From Gemmatirosa kalamazoonensis (GTDB taxonomy: Bacteria; Gemmatimonadota; Gemmatimonadetes; Gemmatimonadales; Gemmatimonadaceae), in the NCBI RefSeq assembly GCF_000522985.1, contig NZ_CP007128.1, forward strand, positions 1,348,220-1,412,219: a stretch of DNA of 64,000 nt, written 5' to 3'. This document shows, in pieces, positions 42,007 to 50,754 of the stretch (positions are counted from its first letter, which is position 1; each line of letters begins with the position of its first letter). The notes under the pieces were generated by a model. That model was not told the origin of the DNA. It ran no database searches and saw nothing but the letters and a program-made list of their open reading frames with translations. The position numbers were made by a program, and so were the translations under genes.

Positions 42007-44280
42007 TCAGAACGCCAGCCGGACACCCGCGTTGACGGTGCGCCCCTCGAGCAGGCTCCAGACGTCGGTCGTCCAGCGACCGCCGCGGCCGCGTGTCGGA
42101 CGCAGGAGCGGATCGACGCGCGTCTGACGCACGTCGCCGAGGTTCTCGAGGTTCACGAACACGCGCGCCACACCCGCCCTCGTCTCGAACGCGCGCTCGG
42201 CGAGCAGGCCCACCACCGCGTACGGGCGGCTGCGCGTGCGGAACGGGTCGTCGTCGAGTGACTGACGGCCGGTGTAGTACAGCTCCACGCCGACGCGGCT
42301 CTTCGCTTCCTGCTCGACGCTCGCCACGAGCCCCGCGGCGTGGCGCGGTGTGAGCGGCACCTCGCGCCGCCGCAGGCATCCGGCGACCGACACCACGTCG
42401 GGGTCGCATTCGGTGGCGCGCAGATACGCGTAGGTCGCCGTCACGCGCAGCGACCTCTCGGGCGCGCCCAGCTCGCGCACGAGGCGCGCGAGCAGCTCGC
42501 CGCCCCACGTGTGCGTGGACGCGGGCGCGTTCACGAGCGCGATCGGCCGCGGGTCGCCGACGGTGGCGACGGCCAGCTCGCGCGTCTGGAGTGCGTGGCT
42601 CACGCGCGATCCGAACGCCGTCGCGTCCAGCTCCAGGCGGCCTAACGGCGTGACGATCGGGCCGCCGACGTCGAGCGACGCGCTGCGTGCGCGCTCGGCG
42701 ACGAGACCCCTGAGCGGGACGAGCGGCGTCAGGCCCACCGCCTCCGTCTCCTCGGTGAACGGCGTCGGCGCGAACGCGCCCGTGCCGCCGGAGAGCCGCG
42801 TCGTCCATCCGGCGAGCGCGGCATCGGCCGCGGGACGGCGCGCGAGCAGCGACACGCGCGGGCTCACGAACGTGCCGTACGCGCTGTGCGCGTCGACGCG
42901 CGCGCTCGTCGAGAGCGACAGCCACGGCGCGGGGTCCACGTCCGCCTGCGCGAACGCGGCGGGCACGTCGTACGCGTAGTCGAACCCCGCGACGTCGGCC
43001 GCGTGGTACGCGTCGCGCTGGAACGCGGCGCCGACCACCCACGTCGCGCGCCCGCGCGGCACGGCGAGCGCCGCCTCGCCGAACGCGGTGCGGTGGCGGT
43101 CGTGCTCGCGCACGTCGCCGAAGCGGTGGCCGTGCCGCTGCTCCATCGCCGAGCCGCGCACGGTGACGATCGCGCCGCGCAGCGCGCCGGAGTCGGGCAG
43201 CACCCAGCGCGCGAGCCCGCCGACGTCGGCGCGACGGGTGCGCAGCGCCTCGACGTACGGGGTGCCCGCGGGCACGACGCGTCCGTCCATCGTCCCGCCG
43301 CGCCGGTCCTCCATCGTGACGCCGGCCGTGAGGAACGCCGAGCGGTGCGCGCCGTCGAGATACAGCCGCGGACGCACGACGGCGCGCTCGTACCCCGGCA
43401 TGTCGGTCCAGCCGTCGCCATCGAGATCGTTCTGGCGCTGGCCGTGCGCGCCGGCGAGCAGCGTGTACCCCCAGCCCGTCGCCCGCGCACCGCCGAAGAA
43501 CACCGCGTCCGTGCCGCCGCGCGACGTCCCGTTCACGAGCACCGTGCGTGTGCTGTCGGGGCGACGCGACACGAGGTCGATCACGCCGCCTAACGCGGCG
43601 CTGCCGTACAGCGCCGACGCGGTGCCCTTGATGACCTCCACGCGCTGGAGATCCACGGGCGGGATCTGCAGCAGCCCGAGCCCGCCCGACTGCCCGCCGT
43701 AGAGCGGCAGCCCGTCGGCGAGGAGCAGCGTGTAGCGTCCGCGCAGCCCCTGCACGCGCACGTTCGCGCCGCCGAGCGCGGGGTTCGTCGACTGCACGCG
43801 CAGGCCGCTCGTCTCGTTCAGCATCATGGCGATGTCGCCCGGCGTCATGCTCACCTTCTCCGCCACCTCCTCCTCGTCGATGACCTCGACGCGGAGCGGC
43901 GTGTCCTCGACGCGGCGCTCGGCGCGCGTGGCCGTCACCACCAGCGCCTCGACCTCGGCCGACTGGTCGGCGAGTCGCACCGTGACGAGCGTGTCCTGTC
44001 CCGCGCGCAGCACGAGCCGCGTGGTGTCGGGGCGGAAGCCGAGCCGCGCGGTGACCACGACGTGCGCGCCGGCGACGAGCCGCAGCGTCGCGCTCCCCGA
44101 CGCGTCCGTCGACGCGCCGACGCGGCCGCTGCGCACGAGCGCTCCCTCGACCGGCAGCGAGTCGTGCGTGACGCCGACGCGCAGCGTGGCGAGCGAGTCG
44201 GGCGACTGCGCGGCGGCGCGCGCGGCGGCCGAGTGCAGCGTGACGATGGCGAGAGCGGCGACGTGACGGAGCGTGAACAT
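42007..44280 (-). CDS. TonB-dependent receptor
   Basis: 757 residues from ATG 44280, the start of the signal peptide (FTLRHVAALAIVTLHSAAARA). An N-terminal carboxypeptidase-regulatory-like domain (LRVGVTHDSLPVEGALVRSG, ~30-105) precedes a TonB-like box and plug (ALVVTATRAERRVEDTPLRV, RVQGLRGRYTLLLADGLPLYGG, ASALYGSAALGGVIDLVSRR). The barrel ends in GRTVNAGVRLAF with a terminal Phe. The plug sequence resembles receptors for siderophores, cobalamin or other small ligands. It is not SusC-type and has no SusD partner. The two-component pair on the same strand upstream (44318-46218) may control it. Confidence 0.92.
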   Translation of the reverse strand: MFTLRHVAALAIVTLHSAAARAAAQSPDSLATLRVGVTHDSLPVEGALVRSGRVGASTDASGSATLRLVAGAHVVVTARLGFRPDTTRLVLRAGQDTLVTVRLADQSAEVEALVVTATRAERRVEDTPLRVEVIDEEEVAEKVSMTPGDIAMMLNETSGLRVQSTNPALGGANVRVQGLRGRYTLLLADGLPLYGGQSGGLGLLQIPPVDLQRVEVIKGTASALYGSAALGGVIDLVSRRPDSTRTVLVNGTSRGGTDAVFFGGARATGWGYTLLAGAHGQRQNDLDGDGWTDMPGYERAVVRPRLYLDGAHRSAFLTAGVTMEDRRGGTMDGRVVPAGTPYVEALRTRRADVGGLARWVLPDSGALRGAIVTVRGSAMEQRHGHRFGDVREHDRHRTAFGEAALAVPRGRATWVVGAAFQRDAYHAADVAGFDYAYDVPAAFAQADVDPAPWLSLSTSARVDAHSAYGTFVSPRVSLLARRPAADAALAGWTTRLSGGTGAFAPTPFTEETEAVGLTPLVPLRGLVAERARSASLDVGGPIVTPLGRLELDATAFGSRVSHALQTRELAVATVGDPRPIALVNAPASTHTWGGELLARLVRELGAPERSLRVTATYAYLRATECDPDVVSVAGCLRRREVPLTPRHAAGLVASVEQEAKSRVGVELYYTGRQSLDDDPFRTRSRPYAVVGLLAERAFETRAGVARVFVNLENLGDVRQTRVDPLLRPTRGRGGRWTTDVWSLLEGRTVNAGVRLAF

Positions 44281-44317
44281 CGTGCGTTGAATAAACCACA
44301 CAGCCGCTCGGGACGCG

Positions 44318-45058
44318 CTACCCCAGCTCGAACGCCCCCGCCGTCTGCGCGCGGTATCGCCGACTCCACAGCAGCGCCGAGCCGTCGCCGAGCACGATGC
44401 GATAGTCGCCGTGCGACCACGGCTGCAGCTCGCGGATCGCGTCGAGCCGCACGACGTCGGAGCGGTTCACGCGCAGGAACGTCGCCGGATCGAGCCGCTC
44501 CGCCAGCGCGCCGATCGTGCCGCGCACGCGGAACGCGCCGCGCGCCGTGTGCAGCACGACGTAGTTGCGCTCCGCGCGCGCGAGCGCGATCGCGTCCACC
44601 GGCAGCAGATGGGCGCCGCGGTCGTCGTGCACGAGGATGCGCCGCAGGTAGCGGCCCGCCGTCGCGGCGACGAGCGAGGCGAGCGCCGACGGGGCGGCCC
44701 GGCGCGTGCGCGCGCGCTCCACCGCCTCGCGCAGCCGCGCCGGCGCGACGGGCTTCAGCAGGTAGTCGAGCGCGCGCACCTCGAACGCGCGCAGCGCGTG
44801 CTCGTCGTACGCGGTGACGAACACCGTGGCCGGCATGTGGTCGACGCCGACCGCGCCGACGACCTCGAAGCCGTCCATGATCGGCATGCGCACGTCGAGC
44901 AGCACGAGGTCGGGCGCGAGCGCGTCGATCCGCTCGGCCGCCTCGCGTCCGTCCGCCGCCTCGCCGACGACCGCGACGTCGCCCATCGCGCCGAGCAGCC
45001 GCACGAGCCGCCGCCGCGCCGGCGCCTCGTCGTCCGCGACGAGCACCCGGAGCGTCAC
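44318..45058 (-). CDS. LytTR-family response regulator
   Basis: 246 residues from GTG 45058 (GTGA overlap with the kinase stop). The receiver domain has the acidic pair Asp-9/Asp-10, phosphoacceptor Asp-55 (LVLLDVRMPIMDG), the Thr in FVTAYDEHALRAFEV and the Lys in YLLKPVAP. The LytTR DNA-binding domain is at ~140-245 (DAIALARAERNYVVLHTARG, RVNRSDVVRLDAIRELQPW). It is predicted to act as a transcription activator in response to the upstream LytS-type kinase. The TonB receptor gene directly downstream (37-base gap) is the simplest target or operon partner. Confidence 0.93.
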   Translation of the reverse strand: MTLRVLVADDEAPARRRLVRLLGAMGDVAVVGEAADGREAAERIDALAPDLVLLDVRMPIMDGFEVVGAVGVDHMPATVFVTAYDEHALRAFEVRALDYLLKPVAPARLREAVERARTRRAAPSALASLVAATAGRYLRRILVHDDRGAHLLPVDAIALARAERNYVVLHTARGAFRVRGTIGALAERLDPATFLRVNRSDVVRLDAIRELQPWSHGDYRIVLGDGSALLWSRRYRAQTAGAFELG

Positions 45059-46218
45059 GCGAGCGCCTCCGCGCGCAGGTCGTTAGGCACCGCGGCGCGC
45101 GCGGGAATGCGGATCACGACCTCCCAACCGTCGTGCGTGGGGCCGGCACGCATCGATCCGTCGTCGCCGTACAGGAGCTGCAGCCGGCGGGCGGTGGCGG
45201 AGAGGCCGGTGCCGCCGTCGGGCGTCGGGACTCGGGACTCGGGACTCGGCACTCGTGAGGGCGTCGAGTCCCGAGTCCCGAGTCCCGAGTCCCGAACCGT
45301 GAGCACGAGCGTCGCCCCCTCGCGCCGCAATGCCACCGCCACGCGCCCGCGCCCGATGCGCGACACGCCGCCATGGCGCACCGCGTTCTCCACGAGCGGC
45401 TGCAGCACCATCGACGGCACGAGCAGGTCGCCGACGTCGTCGGGCGCGTCGACGGTGACGTCGAGCCGGTCGCCGAAGCGGGCGCGCATCAGCTCGAGGT
45501 ACTGCGCGAGGATCGCCAGCTCGTCGCGCGCCGGCACCTCGTGGGTGTGCGTCGTGCGCAGCGACGTGCGGAGCAGATCCGACAGGCGACCCAGCAGCGC
45601 GTCCGCGGCGTCGACGTCGTCGTACATCGTCGACGAGATGGTGTTCAGCGCGTTGAACAGGAAGTGCGGCTGGAGCTGCAGGCGCAGGTTGCTCAGCTCC
45701 GCGCGCAGCAGGCTGCGCTCGAGCGACGCCGCGCGCCGCTCGCGGTCGCGCTCCGCGAGCACGCTCTCCGCCAGCGCGAGCAGCGCGACCGCCGCGACGA
45801 ACACCAGCACGTCGTTCGCGCCCTCGTATGCGTAGCGCGCCGCGGAGAACGCGTACTCGTACCCGGTCAGCCCGAGCAGCGGGGCGAGCGCGGCGCGCAC
45901 CGCGATCATGAGCGTCGTGTGCACCGCGGAGAGCAGCACGAACCCCGCGAGGTACACGGCGAGCGTGCCGCGTCGCAGCGGACGCGCGAGCGGCCAGCGA
46001 TGCGCGAGCCACGCCATCGCGGCGAGCGGGATCGCGGCGAGCAGCCCGCCCGTGACCTCGTTGAACAGCCGCTCGGCCACGTGCCCCGCGCGCCCGTCGG
46101 CGAGGTCGAGAAAGAGGAAGTACGTCAGCCGCACCACGAACACGCCGACGACGCCGAGCGCGACGCCGCGGCGCAGGGCGCGGGTGCTCAGCAGGCTGCG
46201 GGATCCGGCGGCGCTCAT
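45055..46218 (-). CDS. LytS/YehU-type sensor histidine kinase with repeat inserted at the ATP-lid motif
   Basis: 387 residues from ATG 46218. Four membrane segments lie in the first ~150 residues, followed by a coiled coil and the His_kinase (PF06580) domain with LQPHFLFNALNTISS (His-185), and MVLQPLVENAVRHG as the N-box. Next comes VLTVRDSGLGTRDS, then PSPESRVPTPDGGTGLSATARRLQLLYG. Residues ~307-331 are coded by a family-B inverted repeat, and the DSGLG part of the repeat falls where the DxGxG (G1) motif belongs; GTGLSATARRL is the G2 part. Thus the repeat may supply a working ATP-binding motif. It is coupled to the LytTR regulator. Confidence 0.9.
   Translation of the reverse strand: MSAAGSRSLLSTRALRRGVALGVVGVFVVRLTYFLFLDLADGRAGHVAERLFNEVTGGLLAAIPLAAMAWLAHRWPLARPLRRGTLAVYLAGFVLLSAVHTTLMIAVRAALAPLLGLTGYEYAFSAARYAYEGANDVLVFVAAVALLALAESVLAERDRERRAASLERSLLRAELSNLRLQLQPHFLFNALNTISSTMYDDVDAADALLGRLSDLLRTSLRTTHTHEVPARDELAILAQYLELMRARFGDRLDVTVDAPDDVGDLLVPSMVLQPLVENAVRHGGVSRIGRGRVAVALRREGATLVLTVRDSGLGTRDSTPSRVPSPESRVPTPDGGTGLSATARRLQLLYGDDGSMRAGPTHDGWEVVIRIPARAAVPNDLRAEALA
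45224..45297. repeat. inverted tandem-unit element, family B, inside a histidine kinase gene
   Basis: Four GGGACTC units (45227-45248) and the inverse GAGTCCC units (45266-45294) around a diverged loop (GGCACTCGTGAGGGCGTCG). It is translated in frame in the ATPase domain. Confidence 0.9.
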
Positions 46219-46298
46219 GCCCGGGAGTGTATCACGCGCGCGCCGCGTCGTGAGGGGCGCGGGACGAGCGGGACCAGCGCGGGACGAGCGGCACCGCG

Positions 46299-46697
46299 TT
46301 AGGCGGCGTGCGGCGGCGGCAGCACGAACGTGCGGCGCGCGACGTCGCTCTCCAGCAGCTCGGCCGGATACCACCGCGCGAGGCACCGCCGGTCGAGCAG
46401 CTCCGGCGCGGCGGCGGCGAACGCCGCCCACGTCGCCGCGCCGGTGCACACGCGGCGCTCGGCCACCAGCGCCAGGAACGCGACCGTGATCGTCGCGTGG
46501 TACCGCTCCGGCACGCCCGCGCGCGCGGCCATGCGCCGCAGCCCCGCCGCGTAGCGGGCGAGCGCCTCGTCGAACGGGTGGCGGGCGAGCATCTCGTACG
46601 CGAGGCGCACGTGCGCCGCGTGCGGGAACGTCGCCGGGTCGCGCAGCCCCGCCTCGAACGCCGCGAGCTCCGCGTCCACCGCGTCGGCGTCAGACAT
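46299..46697 (-). CDS. conserved hypothetical protein with His-rich motif
   Basis: 132 residues from ATG 46697. FPHAAHVRLAYEMLARHPFDEA near residue 24 and RYHATITVAFLALVAERR near 65 contain regularly placed His residues, in a helical protein. This looks like a small conserved family, but I do not recognise its function. It overlaps the RHH-like gene by 8 bases (46690-46697), so the two are probably co-translated. The TAA stop lies in a GCCTAAC word. Confidence 0.68.
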   Translation of the reverse strand: MSDADAVDAELAAFEAGLRDPATFPHAAHVRLAYEMLARHPFDEALARYAAGLRRMAARAGVPERYHATITVAFLALVAERRVCTGAATWAAFAAAAPELLDRRCLARWYPAELLESDVARRTFVLPPPHAA

Positions 46698-46944
46698 CGG
46701 GCGCCTCGCGCAGCTGGTGGCTGTCCGCGGCGGTCAGCGTGAGCCCGTAGACGGTCTTGAGCCGCTCGATCTGCTCCAGCGTGGCCGGCCCGAACGGCGC
46801 CTGCCCCTCGAACGCGTGCAGCACGATCCCCTCGAGCAGGTCGCCGAGCGACAGATCGAGGTATTCGGCCAGCCCCTTGAGGACCTTCAGGGTGCGCTTC
46901 TCGAGGCGCACCCCCGTCTGGACCCGCTCCACGTCGACGGCCAT
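46690..46944 (-). CDS. small ribbon-helix-helix-like regulator
   Basis: 84 residues from ATG 46944. VQTGVRLEKRTLKVLKGLAEYLDLSLGDLLEGIVLHAF (as VQTGVRLEKRTLKVLKGLAE, then a second helix) gives a beta-strand followed by two helices, as in Arc/MetJ-type or CopG-type proteins. The start codon abuts tandem GTACCATT repeats, the arrangement expected for autoregulation. The downstream partner (46299-46697) overlaps it. Toxin-antitoxin pairing is conceivable but the partner does not look like a toxin. Confidence 0.68.
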   Translation of the reverse strand: MAVDVERVQTGVRLEKRTLKVLKGLAEYLDLSLGDLLEGIVLHAFEGQAPFGPATLEQIERLKTVYGLTLTAADSHQLREAPDV

Positions 46945-46972
46945 AATGGTACAATGGTACCACGGTAACATT
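46945..46972. promoter_or_regulatory. tandem half-site operator before the RHH gene
   Basis: Read on the minus strand, GTTACCGTG is followed by GTACCATT twice, and the second repeat ends at the ATG. The region is AT-rich for this genome and lies in the 88-base gap shared with the divergent ECF sigma gene (47033), which it may also control. Confidence 0.55.
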
Positions 46973-47032
46973 CCCGTCAAGCGGCGCGCACATTTGCCAC
47001 GCGCGTCGACCGCGCCCCATCTTGGCCGCACG

Positions 47033-47569
47033 ATGAGCGAGCGGACCATGCCGGACGACCGCGGCCACGACGAGCTCGATCGGTTGATGCCCGCGGCCTA
47101 CGACGAGCTGCGTCGCATCGCGCGCCGCGAGCTGCGTCGCCGCCCGGACGACACGCTCCGCACCACCGCGCTCGTTCACGAGGCGTACCTCAAGCTCGCC
47201 GACGCCGACGGCGCGGTGTGGCGCGATCGCCCGCACTTCCTCGCCATCGCGTCCGTCGCGATGCGCCGCATCCTCGTCGACCAGGCGCGCGAACGGTGCG
47301 CGGTGAAGCGCGGCGGCGGCCGCCGCGCCGTCACCCTCGACGACGACGGCATCGCGGTCGACGAGCAGGCGGAGTCGCTGCTCGCGCTCGACGAGGCGCT
47401 CACCCGGCTCGCCGCGACCGAGCCGCGCCTGGCGCACGTCGTCGAGTGTCGCTTCTTCGGCGGCCTCTCGGAGGAGGAGACCGCGGCGTCGCTCGGCGTC
47501 ACCGCCCGCACCGTGCGCCGCGACTGGGTGAAGGCGCGCGGCCTCCTGCACCGCGCGCTGCGCGGCTGA
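47033..47569 (+). CDS. ECF sigma factor (PF07638-type)
   Basis: 178 residues from ATG 47033. Region 2 reads LMPAAYDELRRIARRELRRR, TTALVHEAYLKLAD and HFLAIASVAMRRILVDQARER; region 4 reads RLAHVVECRFFGGLSEEETAASLGVTARTVRRDWVKARGLLHRAL. These phrases are typical of the ECF subgroup that sits next to Ser/Thr protein kinases in Planctomycetes, Acidobacteria and Gemmatimonadota. The kinase gene begins 18 bases downstream, so kinase-dependent control of this sigma factor is a fair expectation. A homologue is cut by the end of the window. Confidence 0.92.
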   Translation: MSERTMPDDRGHDELDRLMPAAYDELRRIARRELRRRPDDTLRTTALVHEAYLKLADADGAVWRDRPHFLAIASVAMRRILVDQARERCAVKRGGGRRAVTLDDDGIAVDEQAESLLALDEALTRLAATEPRLAHVVECRFFGGLSEEETAASLGVTARTVRRDWVKARGLLHRALRG

Positions 47570-47587
47570 CCGCCACACCATCCGCGC

Positions 47588-50500
47588 GTGGCGCGCACCA
47601 TCCCGCCCGAGCGCTGGCGCGCGCTGGAGCCGCTGCTCGACGGCGCGCTCACGCTCGCGCCGGAGCAGCGCGCCGCGTATCTCGATCGCGCGTGCGGCGC
47701 CGACGCGGCGCTGCGCGCGGAGCTCGAAGGGCTCGTCCGCGACTGCGAGGCCGGCGAGTCCCTGCTCACGCGCCCCGCCGCCGCGTACACGCCGCTGCCC
47801 GAGCCGTCCGTGCCGCCGCTGCTCGCGGATCGCTACCGCGTGCGCCGCGAGCTGGGGCGCGGCGGCATGGCCGCGGTCTACCTGGCCGACGACGAGAAGC
47901 ACGGCCGTCCGGTCGCCGTGAAGGTGCTGTCCGCCGACATCTCGCACGCCATCGGCGCGGAGCGCTTCCGCCGCGAGATCGACGTCGCCGCGCGGCTGTC
48001 GCACCCGCACATCCTCCCGCTGCACGACTCCGGCGAGGACGCCGGATCGCTGTACTACGTCATGCCGTTCGTCGCCGGCGAGTCGCTGCGCGACCGGCTG
48101 CGCCGCGACGAGCGGCTTCCCGTCGTCGACGCGGTGCGCATCGCGCGCGAGGTCGCGCTCGCGCTCGACTACGCGCACCGCGAGGGCGTCGTACACCGCG
48201 ACGTGAAGCCGGAGAACGTGCTGCTGCAGGACGGGCACGCCGTGGTCGCGGACTTCGGCATCGCGCACGCCGTCGCGCGCGGCGTCGGCGACCGCGTGAC
48301 GGCGACGGGGCTCGTCCTCGGCACGCCGGCCTACATGAGCCCCGAGCAGGCCACCGCCGCGCACGACCTCGACGGCCGGAGCGACGTGTACTCGCTCGGC
48401 TGCGTGCTCTACGAGCTGCTCACCGGCCGCGCGCCGTTCGTCGGCGCGACCGCGCAGACCGTGATCGCGCGCCGCCTCACCGCGCCGCCCCCGGACCCGC
48501 GCGCGCTCCGCGCCGACGTGCCCGCGGCGCTGGCATCGGTGGTCACCCGCGCCATGGCCACAGACCCCGGCGACCGGTTCGCCACCGCCGCCGAGATGGC
48601 CGCCGCGCTCGACGGCGCGTCGCGCGGCATCTCGGCGGCCCGCGCGCGGCCGCGCGTGAACGGGCGCCTAACGACGTTGGGCGTCGGTGTCGTCGCGGTG
48701 GCCGCGGTCGCCGCGGGCGTCGCGGCCCTCGCCGCGTTGGGCCGGCGCGCGTCGTCGCCCGCGCTCGACGCGAACGTCCTCGCCGTCGCGCCGTTCGACG
48801 TGCTCGACCCGTCGCTCGCGCTGTGGAAGGAGGGCATGGTCGACGTGCTGTCGCGCACGCTCGACGGCGCCGGGCCGCTGCGCGCCGTCGCGCCCAGCAC
48901 CGTCGTCCGGCGCTGGCACGGGCGTGCGGACGCGGCGTCGGCGCGCGCGCTCGGCGCGAGCACGGGCGCGGCGCTCGTGGTCTACGGCGGCATCGAGCGC
49001 GCCGGCGACTCGGCGCGCGCCACGATCACCGTCTACGACGCCGCGGCCGGGCGATCGTTGGGCGAGGCGGAGCGCGTCGACGTCGCGTCGCGCATGGACC
49101 GCCTCGCCGACTCCATCGCCGTCGCCGTGCTCCGCGAGCTGGGCCGGTCGCGTCCCGTCGGCGCGACGCGGCTCGAGGCGATGCGCGCACGGTCGCTGCC
49201 GGCGCTGCGCGCGTTCCTCGTCGCGGAGCAGTTCTATCGGCGGGCGCTGTGGGACTCGGCCCGCGTGCACTACGAGCAGGCGATCGAGCTCGACTCGTCG
49301 TTGGGCATCGCCTACACGCGGCTCGCCGAGTCGGTGTTCCGGGAACAGGGACCGGACGTGCACGAGAAGGTGGCCGCGCTCACGCGGCTCGCCCTCGCCC
49401 ACCGCCGCGGCCTCCCGCCGCGCGACAGCCTCTTTCTCACGCTCGATTCGCAGTACCTGTCGGCCGTGCACCCCGCGACACCCAGCGCGCTCGTGGACGC
49501 GGCCCGCCCGCTCGTCGCGACGGCGGCGGAGCTGGTGCGCCGCTATCCGAGCGACCCCGAGGCGTGGCGCTACGACGGCGACGTGTGGCGCGACGTCGCC
49601 GGCGCGGTCGAGCTGAAGGCGGATCGTTCGATCCTCGCGCTCTACGACCAGGCCATCGCCGCGGACTCCTCGTTCGAGCCGGCCTACGAATCCGCGATCG
49701 ATCTCTCGGGCGTGGTCGACGGCGCGCCGTCCACGCGTCGGTATCTGCGCGCGCTCACGGCGCGCGGCGCGACCGGCGACCTGGCGCAGTTCACGCGCCT
49801 CGTGACCGCGCTGCTCGACCGACCGCTTTCGACCGCCGAGGCGCGGCGCCTCGTCGACTCGCTGCCGCCTGCGGTCGTCCTGCGCGCGATGCTCGTGTTC
49901 CACACCACGCCCGACCAGACCGAGACCGCGGTGCAGCTCGGACGCGCGCTGCTCGAGCGGCACGCGACGACGCTCGACGCGGAGGATCTGTTCGGCGCGC
50001 GCATCTTCCTTCTCAGAGCGCTGCTGTTCCGCGGTCACCTGCGCGAGTCCGCGAAGCTGCTGCACGATCTGCCGTTCCTCGACCGTCCCGACTACGCCGA
50101 GCTGGCGACGTACGGCGTGGTGAACGCCGACTCGGCCGACGGCCGGTTCCGCACGTGGGTGCGACGCGGCGAGGTGCTCAGCGGCCTGTCGATGCTCGCG
50201 TTCTGGACGCAGCGCCGCGACGCGGCCGCGCTCGGCGCATACGCCGCGGCCGCCGATTCGGTCGGCCGCGCCGACCGGAGCCCGGTGCTGCGCCGACTCG
50301 CGACGTACACCGGGGCGGCGGCCCGTGCGTACGCGTCGCTCGCGCGCGGTGACAGCGCCGACGCGCTCCGCCGTTTCCGCGCGCTCGCCGACTCGACGTG
50401 TCCGACGTGCGACTGGGCGGGGATGCAGCGCGCGCGCCTCCTGCTCGCGGCCGGGCGCGACCGCGAGGCGGCCGATCTGATGGCCACCGCGTACGGCCAC

Positions 50501-50743
50501 GCGCGGCTCCCGGTCACGACGAACACGCGCGACGTGCTGTGGGTCCTGCTGCGGGCGCGCGCCGCCGAGCGCCTGGGTCGCGCGCGCGAGGCAACCGACG
50601 ACTACGCGTTCGTCGCCACCGCGTGGCGCACGGCCGATCCCGAGCTCGCGCCGTACGCGGCCGAGTCGCGCGCCGCGCTCGCGCGCCTGACGCCGGAGCG
50701 GCCCGCCGGCAGCGTGGTGCCGGCCCGGCCGCCGGGTCGTTAG
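47588..50743 (+). CDS. Ser/Thr protein kinase with membrane segment and large TPR-like C-terminus (copy 1)
   Basis: 1051 residues from GTG 47588. An N-terminal helical segment (PPERWRALEPLLDGALTLAP) precedes the kinase at ~80-345: GRGGMAAVYLA, VAVKVL, HRDVKPENVLL (catalytic Asp-205), DFGIAHA, GTPAYMSPEQ. One membrane segment is near 360-385. The outer part starts with LAVAPFDVLDPSLALWKEGMVDVLSRTL, a TolB-N-like domain common in these proteins, and continues with TPR-like repeats over ~500 residues. It follows the ECF sigma gene and precedes a close paralogue with an 11-base gap. It probably senses extracytoplasmic ligands and phosphorylates the sigma factor or other proteins. The TAG stop lies in GTTAGGC. 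Confidence 0.92.
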   Translation: MARTIPPERWRALEPLLDGALTLAPEQRAAYLDRACGADAALRAELEGLVRDCEAGESLLTRPAAAYTPLPEPSVPPLLADRYRVRRELGRGGMAAVYLADDEKHGRPVAVKVLSADISHAIGAERFRREIDVAARLSHPHILPLHDSGEDAGSLYYVMPFVAGESLRDRLRRDERLPVVDAVRIAREVALALDYAHREGVVHRDVKPENVLLQDGHAVVADFGIAHAVARGVGDRVTATGLVLGTPAYMSPEQATAAHDLDGRSDVYSLGCVLYELLTGRAPFVGATAQTVIARRLTAPPPDPRALRADVPAALASVVTRAMATDPGDRFATAAEMAAALDGASRGISAARARPRVNGRLTTLGVGVVAVAAVAAGVAALAALGRRASSPALDANVLAVAPFDVLDPSLALWKEGMVDVLSRTLDGAGPLRAVAPSTVVRRWHGRADAASARALGASTGAALVVYGGIERAGDSARATITVYDAAAGRSLGEAERVDVASRMDRLADSIAVAVLRELGRSRPVGATRLEAMRARSLPALRAFLVAEQFYRRALWDSARVHYEQAIELDSSLGIAYTRLAESVFREQGPDVHEKVAALTRLALAHRRGLPPRDSLFLTLDSQYLSAVHPATPSALVDAARPLVATAAELVRRYPSDPEAWRYDGDVWRDVAGAVELKADRSILALYDQAIAADSSFEPAYESAIDLSGVVDGAPSTRRYLRALTARGATGDLAQFTRLVTALLDRPLSTAEARRLVDSLPPAVVLRAMLVFHTTPDQTETAVQLGRALLERHATTLDAEDLFGARIFLLRALLFRGHLRESAKLLHDLPFLDRPDYAELATYGVVNADSADGRFRTWVRRGEVLSGLSMLAFWTQRRDAAALGAYAAAADSVGRADRSPVLRRLATYTGAAARAYASLARGDSADALRRFRALADSTCPTCDWAGMQRARLLLAAGRDREAADLMATAYGHARLPVTTNTRDVLWVLLRARAAERLGRAREATDDYAFVATAWRTADPELAPYAAESRAALARLTPERPAGSVVPARPPGR

Positions 50744-50754
50744 GCAGGCGTGCG

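Noticed and set aside
41785-42026. Small proteins containing a DPLHRRWIPG-like phrase at 16830-17066 and 41530-42026
   Set aside because: They are translations of the family-E palindrome, out of context and without start signals.
46299-46944. Toxin-antitoxin pair (RHH regulator plus overlapping gene)
   Set aside because: The partner is a 132-residue His-containing helical protein without RelE, PIN, HicA or MazF features, and gene overlap alone is common here.
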